Origin: Polyrhizophydium stewartii
Taxonomy: Eukaryota > Chytridiomycota > Chytridiomycetes > Rhizophydiales
Direction of reading: 5' to 3'
DNA: 19,260 nt
NCBI GenBank assembly: GCA_027604665.1
Contig: JADGIZ010000214.1
Location: forward strand, 1 to 19,260
Shown: positions 8,878 through 18,578 of the stretch, one piece after another
Layout: each line of letters opens with the position of its first letter
How positions within the stretch are numbered: the first letter of the stretch is position 1
Notes under the pieces: generated by a model
Told to the model about the DNA's origin: nothing
Seen by the model: the letters and a program-made list of their open reading frames with translations, nothing else
Database searches by the model: none
Made by a program: the position numbers and the translations under genes

Positions 8878-10644
8878 ATGCAGCGGCGCGGACTCGCATC
8901 GGCGGCCACGGCAGCGGCTGAAGCGTCCCGTCCGCGCAGCGTCGTCGTTGTCGGCAGCGGCGTGTCGGGCCTCTCGGCTGCCTGGTTCGTGCGCCGGCAG
9001 GCCCGCCGCCATGGCGCCGACGTTCGAATCCAGCTCGTCTCCGACACGCCGCGGCCAGGAGGCTGGGTGCGCACAGACAGAGCGTCCGGGTCCGCCGACC
9101 ATCTGCTCGAGGCGGGCCCGCGCACGCTGCGGCCCGTTGGCGTCGTGGGCGCATCGACGCTCGAGCTCGTGCGTACATCTCCCCCGCCACCGCCCGCGAG
9201 GTGCACCGAGCCGCATCCAGTCACGATGCACCAGCTGACGCCGCCGCTCGGCCGCCGTCCCCCCGCCCACGCCAGGTCCACGATCTGGGGCTGGCGGGAT
9301 CCGTGGTCACGGCATCCAAGACCTCGCCCGCGGCACAGAACCGATACGTGCTCTGCGGCGGCCGTCTGAACAAGCTGCCGACGAGCCTGATGGGGATGCT
9401 CACCTCGAACGAGCCGGCGCTCCGCGGACTCGTGCGCGCGGCCCTCATGGAGCCGTTCCGCCCGCGGTCGGCGCAGCCCGACGAGACGATCGCCGACTTT
9501 GTGAACCGCCGCCTCGGGGCACGCATATGCGACAACCTCGTCTCGGCCGTGATCCACGGCATCTACGCGGGCGACGTGCACCAGCTCAGCGCGCGGTCGA
9601 CAATCAACTTCTTGTGGGAGATGGAGCGCAAGCACGGCTCGATTGCGGGCGGCATCGCCGCCGCTGCGTTCTCGGCTCTCAGCTCTTCCAGCGCGTCCGC
9701 CGCCCCGGATCCTGTCGCCGCGGATCTGATGAGCCAGATTGCCGCGGATCCAGCATGCAAGCAGTTTGTCGACGGGATCCAGAAGAACGCCAGCATCTAC
9801 TCGTTCACCAACGGCATGCAGGTGCTCACTGACACTCTGATAGACCGGCTGCGCGCAGACAATGTCGAGGTGATCCAGACCGCGTCTGTCGGCATCCGGC
9901 AGCAGTCAGCCGAGCCCACGTCGCATCTCGAGGTGAGCTGCTAATAACGACGCGGTACTTCCTCGCACGCATGCCAGCTGACACGACCACCAAAAGGTTG
10001 CCCTTGCCAACGGCCGCATTCTGCTGGCTGACCACGTCGTCAGCGCCGTGCCTGCCAGCACGCTCTCGCGGCTGCTTCCCGCGTCGCGCATCACGCCGCT
10101 GCTGGCGCACAACCCGGCCGCGACCGTCGCGGTCGTGAATCTCGTCTATCGCGGCGACCTGCTACCGCTGCAAGGCTTTGGCTATCTCGTCCCGCGCTCA
10201 GAGCGCCACTCGACCGACATCATCGGCTGCATCTTTGACTCGTGCACGCTGCCCAACCAAGCGTCGCCGGCGGGATACACACGCCTCACCGTGATGATGG
10301 GCGGGCCTACGGCGACATTCTGCGAGCGCTTTGGCGATCCGGCCTCGGTCGACCCGGACGTGCTGCAGCAAAAGGCGGTGGGTGCGGTGGCTGCGCATCT
10401 CGGCATTGCTCCCACAGCGCTTGCGACGTCGCGGGTGTCGGTGCTGCGCGACTGCATCCCCCACTACGCCGTTGGCCACGCCGATCGTGTTGCATCTGTC
10501 GAGGCATTTATCGAGCAGACGATGCCTGGCCGCCTGTCGCTCGTTGGCTCGTCGTACCGCGGCGTTGGCGTCAACGACTGCGTGCACACAGCCCGTGCAG
10601 CGGCATTCCACCTGTTTGGCAAGAATGCGCACGTTCTTGCCTGA
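8878..10644 (+). CDS. HEM14: Protoporphyrinogen oxidase, 3 exons
   Basis: This FAD enzyme of the inner mitochondrial membrane oxidises protoporphyrinogen IX to protoporphyrin IX, the second-to-last step of heme synthesis. Exons 8878-9168, 9276-9932 and 9997-10644 join in phase 0 and give 531 aa, typical for the oxygen-dependent family. Visible: an Arg/Ala/Ser-rich N-terminus without acidic residues before position 15, fitting a mitochondrial presequence; the dinucleotide loop VVVVGSGVSGLSAAW (GxGxxG at 26-31); PRPGGWVRT and LLEAGPRTLRP, the FAD-contact region; YVLCGGRLNKLPTS; VSAVIHGIYAGD; MERKHGSI; and the C-terminal FAD motif SSYRGVGVNDCVHTARAAA. The second intron (9933-9996) carries CTAATAAC and ends CAAAAG. 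The gene shares a 63-bp promoter space with GCD6 and lies 211 bp upstream of the PAAT-like gene on the same strand. A general amine-oxidase-family flavoprotein is the only alternative and much less likely. Confidence 0.94.
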
Positions 10645-10855
10645 CGCAGCCCGGTCCTGCCTCCCAGATTCATTAAAATCAGCTGCTATGCATCTGTTGT
10701 CCGCACCTGGGATCTCCCCCAGCGCTTCGGCAGCGTGTGACGGGCCGAGAGAGCCTGTGGTCGGGGTGGCAAGTCTCTTCTCAAACTCACCTCCGCTCCC
10801 ACCGACGCACCACCCCGCACCGTCCGCACCTCTCCGAGCCCCACTGCTTCGAGAA
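10645..10855 (+). other. Intergenic region between HEM14 and the PAAT-like gene
   Basis: This 211-bp spacer holds the HEM14 3' end, with an AT-rich ATTAAAAT at 10672-10679 that could serve in 3' processing, and the promoter of the next gene. An ATG at 10688 is in frame with the next gene but lies only 43 bp after the HEM14 stop and adds only low-complexity residues. Confidence 0.4.
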
Positions 10856-12178
10856 ATGGCCATGGCGTCAGCAGGGCCAAGCTTCGTGCGGTCTATTGCG
10901 CTGTCGTGCCCGGACTGGAAGGCCAGCGCGGACCTGGCCACGGTGCTGACCGAGGAGGTTGCGAGCGGCGACAGCGACGACGGCGGCGACCAGCCGCTGC
11001 GCGCGGCGGAGCCCGTCGTGCTCACCTGCACGCGGCCGTCGCCCGCAGAGCAGGCTGCATTGGCGGCAGGCGAGGCGTCTGCGTCCGGGGCCGCGCCTGG
11101 TGCTGCGGCGTCGCCGCTGCGCCCCTCGCTAGCCGAGCCGTGCACGGCCGAGGTCACCATCCGCTTCGCGACTCCGTGCCGCCTCGCTTGGATCCAGCTG
11201 CTGCAGACGCCGTCCCGCATCCAGGAGACGTACGCCGACGGCGAGTACGTGGCCACGGTGCGCGGCGAGCCACTGTGAGTAGCGCACCAGCAACGCCCCC
11301 CCCCCTGCGGCGAGCGCCGCCGGCTCTCGCGGCTGACGCCATGGGCATGGACGCAGCGACGACTACGAGGATCCAGACGCCTCTGAAGGCGGCGAGATGG
11401 CTGCGCACCACGACGAGGCGGCGTGGTACCTCAGCACCATCGAGTTTGGCGACTCACACCTGCACAGGCGCATCTCGGCCTGCACCATCAAGGTGCATCT
11501 CGCCGCCGCCGTCTCGCACCGCGCCGAGCTCCGGATGCTGACGCGCCAAGTGCATCCCAGCTGCTGTCCACCAGCAAGGCGCGCGAGATCACCATCGCAA
11601 GCATCGTCGTCGCCGTCTCGGCCACGAGCCAGCACGACGTTGCGCAGGGTGCGCGCGAGGGCGGCGTGCCGCATGCCGCCGGCAAACATGAGGCGGGATC
11701 AGGAGCCCTCGGCGAGCGGCGCAGATCCGAGGCGTCCATGCATGCCGCATCGGCGAGAGGGGCTGCTCCAGCTCGGCGCAGCAGCGCCTTGTGGGACGAG
11801 GCCGACGAGCAAGAGGCGCGCCAGAGCCAGCAGCGGCAGATCCTTGGCATGGGTGCCGGTGGGCTCTCTGCAGCCGCAGTGGCCGCAGCATCGGCGGCAC
11901 TGTCCGCAGGCGGGCCGTCTTCGTCCGCCTCGCCGGTTGACATTACAAGCCTGCTTGCGCGACTCGCCATCGAGCAGAACCAGCTTGGAGCGATCCCAAC
12001 GCAGGTCGATGCGCTGCGCGCTGTGACGGCCGATGCGAGATCCATGTCGGCCGCGAGCATCGCGGGCCTTGAGCGCCGCATCGACGACGTTGCCGAGCGA
12101 CTCGAGTCGCGCATGGCCCGAATCGAGGCCGCGCTTCAGCAAGTCGTTTCGCTTCTGTCTGCACGCCACGCAGAGTGA
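10856..12178 (+). CDS. PAAT (C10orf88)-like protein, 3 exons
   Basis: Exons 10856-11274, 11357-11492 and 11561-12178 give 390 aa. Introns are 82 and 68 nt with clear CTGAC branch motifs. The N-terminal half looks like a beta-rich domain of the PAAT family (ATPase PAAT, human C10orf88). It has PVVLTCTRPSP, then AEVTIRFATPCRLAWIQLL, then SRIQETYADGEYVATVRGE, an acidic linker, and, across the second splice junction, CTIKLLS followed by REITIASIVVAV. From memory the human protein has the same order: a membrane-like strand, an EY-T-RGE motif, then CNIKLLS and an ISKIVV strand. The C-terminus (about 335-390) is a predicted amphipathic helix or coiled coil. In animals PAAT associates with mitochondrial ABC transporters and affects iron and heme balance. 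No Walker A motif is visible here. Two adjacent ATGs (10856, 10862) could start it. Family assignment is by motif order, not by search. Confidence 0.62.
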
Positions 12179-12452
12179 TCCGCACACTCCATTCCGTCCA
12201 CTCACATCCACCGCATCCGCCCGCCGCTCTGTGTCTCGAGCAGCAATCTCGTCCCAAGCATGTCAGCATGAACGAATGAAACGCCATTTTTGCCATCACG
12301 TCGGCCAGGTTTCGGACATCCCCACACGCCACGACGTCCCCGAGCTCGCCCAGCGGCATCCGCGGCCCCACCGACACCCGCGACCCACCCGCGCCGCCGC
12401 GAGCAACCACACAGACCGCCAATCACCGCCCTACCCGAACCCCGAGCCGACC
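12179..12452 (+). other. Intergenic region before condensin subunit 1
   Basis: This 274-bp stretch holds the 3' end of the PAAT-like gene and the promoter and leader of YCS4. Its last 150 bp are C-rich and purine-poor on the plus strand, ending CCGACC before the ATG. Upstream ATGs at 12259, 12269 and 12276 are out of context. No gene is seen. Confidence 0.45.
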
Positions 12453-15400
12453 ATGGGCTTCCTGCTGCACGAGGAGCTGCTGGCCTTCCAGGACCCGGCG
12501 CAGCCCATCGACAACCAGCTGCCCGTGGCCGACCTGACTCGCGACGAGACCGAGCAGCACCTGGACGGTGCGCTGCTGCGCGAGAAGCTTGCGCTGTTTC
12601 CGGCAGTGTCTGATCCTTGCGTCCGCCTGCCCCGCTCCCATGCGCGCTCGTGTGCAGACCTCGTCACGCTGCTGCAAGAGGACCCCAATGCGATCCTGAA
12701 CCCGCGCACGTTCGACTCCTGCAAGAGCTTCATCAAGTGAGAGCCGGGATCCCCACGTTCGAGCTGCTCCCAGCGAGACTGCGATGCGTGGCTGACTCTC
12801 ATGCCCCCCGTGCGGCGTGGTGTGCGCCAGGTACTTTGACTCGCTGAGTGCATCGCACGCCGAAAAGTTCTGCGACATTGTCGCCTCGGGCAAGTCTTGG
12901 CCTCGCTTCTCCCGGGCCTCGATCGAACCCACGCACCCACGGCCGCCCGAATCTGACTCGCTTGCTGACACTGTCTCGCTGATGCCGCCACTGCTATGTC
13001 ACGGACCGCCGCGATCGCCGATGTGCCGGAAAAGCCCTTGGCGAGACGATCAAGGCCGTCAAGCTCGACCTCGAGGAGAACGCGCAGTACAACTTTGAGA
13101 CGGACCGGCTTCTGGCCGAGATGTACGCCTTTGTGGCCGCGTGTCTGATTGAACGGGCCGAGGCGCGCTGGCGCGAGATGCGCGCCGAGGCACCCAAAGT
13201 GGCAAAGCTGCCCAGGGCGTTGAAGCCAAAGGTGCGCCGCCGCATTGCAGCAGACCATGCAGACCCATGCGTCGCACGCTTGTCGATGTGTGTCGTCTGA
13301 CCGAATTGCATGTTCCGCGGCGGTGCGGTGCGGGGGCGTTGTCTCGCGATGCAGACCAAGAGCAGCAAGAGCAAGACGTCTGCTTCTGGTGACGACGACT
13401 CATGGGACTGGCTGTCCCATCTGGAGCGCACGCTGGTCCAGCTGGAGCACCTTGTTGGGCTGCAGCTTGACAGATTAATCCTTGCATCGTCGGAGCGCGA
13501 TGTGGTGATGAAGTGAGGAAGCTCGCACGCGTTGGCTGGGCGAAGCCAGCGTCGTTTTGGCTTTGGATCTGGATGCTGATGCGAGATGCACGTTTGTCTG
13601 GATGTACTTGCGCATCAGCATGGTGTGCAAGTCTGTCAGCTTGGTGCTCGAGAATCCCGACGTGATCAAGCGCGAGAGCATCAAGTCGCCGCTCATGGAC
13701 ATTCTCTGCGTTGTGGCGACACGATACAATGCGCCAGGCAAACCCGGTGAGTCTAAAAATGCATTTGAGCCATGGGGAAGAGGGGAGGCATGTTTATCAA
13801 ACAGAAGCTGACGTTTCGGGCTCGACTGCAAAGGCGGCGTTCAGTCTCGCATCGACGACTACTTGCGCGAGGACAACTTGGCCGACTTTGTTGCCGAGCT
13901 GCTCAACGCCATGATTGCGAACCAGGAAAACACCGCCTTTGTCGAGGCTGTGCTCAAGTGAGTCTGTCATTGAGTGCGCGCTGTCGCTGCCCTTGCTGCT
14001 GCGAGCTGACTTGAGGTATGGCCACTGCTTGCGCCAACTGCCCAAAGCTCGATTGCAGAGCGCGCGTTCACGGACAAGGATCTCAAGACCGCCAAGACTA
14101 TTTCGCGCGTGCTGGTGCGGTTTTCGGAGATGCGGCCCAAGGAGATGATCAAATGCATGGCGCAGCTTCAGGTCCAGTTTGATTCCGAGGTTCGCTCCTG
14201 ATTTTGAAAATGGGTTTGCATTACGGCGACATGCACGATCACGGGGCCGCTGACACGAATGCTCAAGTCGTACACGATCCGCAGCGCCATGATCGAGGTT
14301 ATCGGCAACCTGATTCACCTGCATCTTGTCAACGACCCGTCCGAGGCCGCGGCCAAGTCACTGCACAGCTACTACGCGATTCTGATTGAGCGCTTCCACG
14401 ACGTCAATCAGTATGTGCGGACCAAGGTGCTGCAAGTCGTGACGAAGCTGAGCGAGCGTCGCCAAGACGCGCCAGCGGTCACGGACATCCCGCTCGAGAC
14501 GCGGCACGGGCTTGTGACGCTGGCGATTGGCCGGCTGCGCGACAAGGCGAGCATTGTGCGCAAGAACGCCATCAAGCTTTTGGCGCGGTTCATTGAGACG
14601 TCACCTTTTATTGCGATCGAGGAGGACCAAGGGCGGCTGTCGCGGCGGTACTTTGAGACGCACAAGGCGGATTTGATGCGCGTGATTGAGGAAAAGTATC
14701 CCAAGGAAGTCATGCAGATGCTGATTTCTGGCACGAGCGGCGCGGCCGCGGCTGCTGCCGCTGAGGAGAACGACATGCTGGTCGAGTCTCAGGCGTCGTC
14801 GGCGGGTGCGGGCGCCGACGCGGATGCCGGCGCGGACGCCAACAAGGCGCCGATTGAGCTCAATGACGTGGAGCTGCAGCGCCTGCGCGTGCTCGTCAAG
14901 TACTATGACGACGGCATCCAGTTCATTGGGCAGATTGAGCATGCGGTGCCGGTGCTGTGCGACCTGCTGTCGTCGAGCATCCGCAGCGAGGTGGTCGAGG
15001 TCATGCGCTTTTTTGTTGTTGCGTTCCGGTTCGAGATGGAGGCTTCCTGGGTGAGTTTTGCTGTGCTGTTTGACCTCGAAGCGCAGCGGATGGCTTCTTT
15101 CGCGGCAGGCAGATGCAGAGCCAGTCAGGGGTCTTTGGCTGACGCTCGATGGATGCTGCGGGCATGTAGGAGGGCGTCCGCCGCATGGTGCACAAGATCT
15201 GGGAAAAGGACACGGCGGACAACGAGGCTGGCAGCATCCGCGAGCATGTCATTCGATGCTACGAGTCGCTGTTCCTGGACCCGCCAGAGGGGCCGCGCGC
15301 CGTCGAGGAAGTTATTGCCGAGAACCTTGTTGCGTGAGTTTTGTTTTGTTTTTGTTTTGTTTGTGTATGCGGCCATATGAGGGGTCTGGTGTTTGGTGAC

Positions 15401-18273
15401 GCTGACTTGTGGCGAAATAACTGGCGCTTGACGTGCAGTTTGACGCAGCGCATGAACCTTGCTGAGCTCACGTCGCTCGAGCAGCTTGTATCGCTGATGG
15501 CGCAGACGGACCGACTCAACATGAAGGCCACGGACGTGCTGTGGAGCATCTTTTGTGGGTCTGCGCTGCTCTGCCGAATCGAGACTCGCAACGCTGACGG
15601 ATGAACGCTGTCGTGCGTGTGCGTATGCGTGCGTGTGGATGCGTGTTTGTATGTGTCTGGTGCGACAGGCTCGCGGCGGCCCGACATGCCCGCCATCAAA
15701 CGCCAGGGAGCCGTGATGGTGCTCGGCATGATCGGCAAGGCATGCAAGGACGTGCTTTTGCAGAACCTGGAGCGGCTCGTGCGGCATGGATTCGGCGGCG
15801 TCGGGGGCGTGAGCTTGGGGCTTGCACGGCACACGTGTCTGACGCTGCAGCACGCAGCGGCGGACAAGCGCGAGAAGGGTGTGTGCTGCAGCCTGCGTGT
15901 GGTGTGGTGGCGACGTTGATGGCTGATGCGGGGGCGATCTGGCGCTCTTGCAGGCAAGCTTGCCAGGGCGTTTACGAGGCTGCAGCCCGACCACGCGCTG
16001 TTTGAGCGGCTCGGAAGCCTTGTTCTTGCGCCGAGCGCAACGCTCGAGTGGTTCCCGTTCTGCGAGCAGGCCATCAACACCGTGTACGCCCTTGCGGAGC
16101 ACCCGGACATGATTGCCGGGCAGCTTGTCAAGCAGATGGCGCAGCGGACGTTTTCCAAGCACGACAACCGTGCGGCTGCGGCGGCTGCGGCGGCTGCGGC
16201 CGAGGCTGCCAAGGGCGCTGTTGGCGCGGACGCTGCGGGCGACCCTGTTGACGCACTGTCCGAGGACATGTCACGGCGTCTTGTCATTGGCGGCGGCGGC
16301 AGCAGCGGCGGCGTCGGCGACGAGAGAGACGGCGCAGCCCAGCGCGAGGGCGAGGCGGACGCTCCGGCGATGGCAACGGCGAGCAATGCGTTTGCGCTCG
16401 CGCAGCTGTGCTTCCTTGTTGGGCATGTTGCGATCAAGCAGATTGTGCACCTCGAGGCAATCGAGGCCGAGTGGAAGCGGCAGCGCCACGCGCAGGAGAG
16501 CGGCGGCGTCCCCCAGACGCCTGGTGCTCGGACGCCCGCGCGCAAGACTGGCGGTGCTGGCGGTGCTGGCGGCGAGAGCCTCGAGCAGGTCACGGGCACG
16601 GTCGAGGACGAGTTTGCGGACAATGTGGTGTTTGTGCGCGAGCGCGAGCTCTTGTTTGGCGAAAGGTCGCTGCTGGGAGTATTTGGGCCCATGTTGACGC
16701 AGATTTGCCTGCACAACCGAGCGTATCATGTGAGTTTGATATTGCGATCGGGAGGGGCAGGGCTGAGAGTCTGGTGATGGGATCCAAGAGCGCGTTTGCT
16801 GACGTTGCGTGGATGTGCAGCACCCGCTTTTGCAGACGATGGCGACGCTGTCGCTGTGCAAGTTCATGTGTGTCAGCTCGCAGTTTTGCGAGGCGCACTT
16901 GCCGCTGCTGTTCACGATTCTGGAGCGCAGCGACAATGCGGTGATCCGCAGCAACACGGTGATTGGACTGGGCGACTTGGCGATTTCGTTCAACTCGCTT
17001 CTGGACCAGGACATGTCGCACGTGTACCGGCGGCTGAGCGACACGAACGTGCACGTCAAGAAGAACGCGCTCATGGTGCTCACGTTTTTGATTCTCAATG
17101 GTATGGTCAAGGTCAAGGGCCAGATTTCCGAGATGGCCAAGTGTCTCGAGGACCCCGACCGGCGGATCAGCGATTTGGCGAAGCTGTTCTTTACGGAGCT
17201 GTCGACCAAGGACAATGCGATTTACAACAACCTGCCGGACATGATCTCGAACTTGTCGAGCGTCGAGGAGGAGACGCATCGGCGGATCATGAAGTTCCTG
17301 TTTGAGTTTATCAAAAAGGTGAGGCTGGTGTTTGGTTGGAGGCAATGGTGGCGGTGTGGCTCTTGGCTGCCGCAAGGGAAGGATATGGGAGCGGAGAGGC
17401 CGCGAGACGAGGAGAGCTGTTTGCTGACGCATGGACTGGTGTTGCGCGGTGCCTGGCAGGACAAGCAAGCCGAGAGCATCATTCACAAGCTGTGCATGCG
17501 GTTCCGCAACGCGGACACGGAGCGGCAGTGGCAGGACATTGCATACTGCCTGTCGCTGCTGTCGTACAACACGGACAAGAGCTTCAAGAAGCTGGTCGAG
17601 TTCCTGCCGTACTACCAGGACAAGCTGCACCCGGAGAAGGTGTACAAGTATCTGCAGGATATCATCAAGAAGGTGCGCGCGTCATGGCGATGCGGAGGAG
17701 GACGCGATGATGGTTTGTCGGGGCGGAGATGCGTGCTGGTGCTGACGCCAGATGCGCGCGCTGTGTTGGCGGCGGCGGCGGTGGCTGGGACAGGTCAAGA
17801 AGGTGCCTGGCAAGCCCGAGCTCAAGCAGGCGGCGGAAGAGTTTGAGCGCACGCTCGAGACGATGCATGCCAAATGCGTGGAGAACCACGAGGCTGCGAT
17901 GCGAGCAGAGCAGGACAAGGCCAACCACGTGCCGCGCGCCGCGAGTGCGCCGCGGCCAGCGTGGGCGGCGCGCGACGCCCGCGTCAAGGACGAAGATGAA
18001 GAGGGCGAGGGCGGCGAGGTCGACGCTGAAGCCGAAGCCGAAGCCGAAGCCGACGCGGAAATGGGTGATTCGGACGAGGCAAGTCGAGGCGAGGACGAGG
18101 TGAGCAGAGCGATGCCTGTCGAGAGCTGATCTCTGAAATCGTTTGGGTTTGGGCTTGTGGCTGACGCGAGGCATGCGGAGCAGTCGTCCGAGACGCAGAC
18201 CAAGTCCGCCGAGGCCAAGCACCAGGCGCTCCGCAAGTCCGCCAAAGGCGCGCCGCGTCGGATTGTCGAGGAG

Positions 18274-18315
<42 letters not shown>

Positions 18316-18468
18316 ACCAGCACGGGCAGCAGCGGCGCGGACGAGACCAACAACGCGGCGTTTGAGCAGGCGGCAGCGGCGGCAGCGGCAAGCAAGCCGC
18401 GGGCCGGGCGCCTGCGGGTGTCGCGTAGCCGCAGCAGCATCCCCGTGCCGACGCGGCGCGGCGCGTGA
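12453..18468 (+). CDS. YCS4: Condensin complex subunit 1 (CAP-D2/Cnd1), 17 exons
   Basis: This HEAT-repeat subunit of condensin I binds DNA and the SMC2/SMC4 kleisin core for mitotic chromosome compaction. Exons: 12453-12567, 12658-12736, 12831-12889, 13035-13231, 13355-13512, 13619-13746, 13834-13957, 14048-14189, 14268-15050, 15170-15333, 15439-15554, 15669-15878, 15954-16729, 16821-17318, 17460-17672, 17794-18099, 18184-18468; 1450 aa. Recognisable blocks: LNPRTFDSCKSFIKYFDSLS; LLAEMYAFVAACLIERAE; SWDWLSHLERTLVQLE; SYTIRSAMIEVIGNLI (about 335); NLAELTSLEQLVSLM; AIKRQGAVMVLGMI; and the Cnd1 core at about 1018-1254, with SNTVIGLGDLAISFN, RRLSDTNVHVKKNALMVL and HPEKVYKYLQDII. The tail is acidic and Lys/Arg/Ser-rich, as in condensin D2. 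Ala/Gly-rich inserts occur at about 820-880. Intron 1 (90 nt) and intron 14 (141 nt) are stop-free multiples of three. Intron 3 is a likely GC-AG intron. Several acceptors are AAG or TAG. It is convergent with the PTAR1-like gene. Confidence 0.93.
12890..13034 (+). other. Probable GC-AG intron 3 of condensin subunit 1
   Basis: After CDIVAS the only good donor is GCAAGT, a perfect GC-type donor. The frame is restored by an AAAAG acceptor at 13030-13034, giving LGETIKAVKLDLEEN then the conserved LLAEMYAFVAA block without gaps. A CTGAC motif lies at 12965-12969, rather far upstream, and CTGAT at 12979-12983. No GT-AG pair in this stretch restores both frames. Confidence 0.65.
18268..18315 (+). 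repeat. Acidic triplet repeat in the condensin subunit 1 tail
   Basis: GAG, GAC and GAT triplets encode three Glu followed by twelve Asp and a Glu in the last exon. Imperfect codon-based microsatellite, likely variable. Confidence 0.8.
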
Positions 18469-18578
18469 TTGCGCCCTTCGAGACGCTTTACACGCATTGT
18501 GGCAGCCGAGTGAAATGGGATGGAGAAGAGTGTTGCTTTACTACATGCGCGGATGCAAGGCGCAGCCTCACGAGGCGG
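18469..18578. other. Convergent 3' spacer between condensin and PTAR1-like genes
   Basis: Only 110 bp separate the two stop codons, so the 3' UTRs probably overlap. No canonical poly(A) signal or hairpin terminator is seen. Confidence 0.45.

Noticed and set aside
10688..10855. ATG at 10688 as the start of the PAAT-like protein
   Set aside because: It lies 43 bp after the HEM14 stop and would add only low-complexity residues; 10856 is the more sensible start.
12995..13034. Reading YVTD and following codons as condensin exon
   Set aside because: It needs an intron ending in TG or CT. The GC-AG solution uses a perfect GCAAGT donor and gives a gap-free match to the family; kept only as an alternative.
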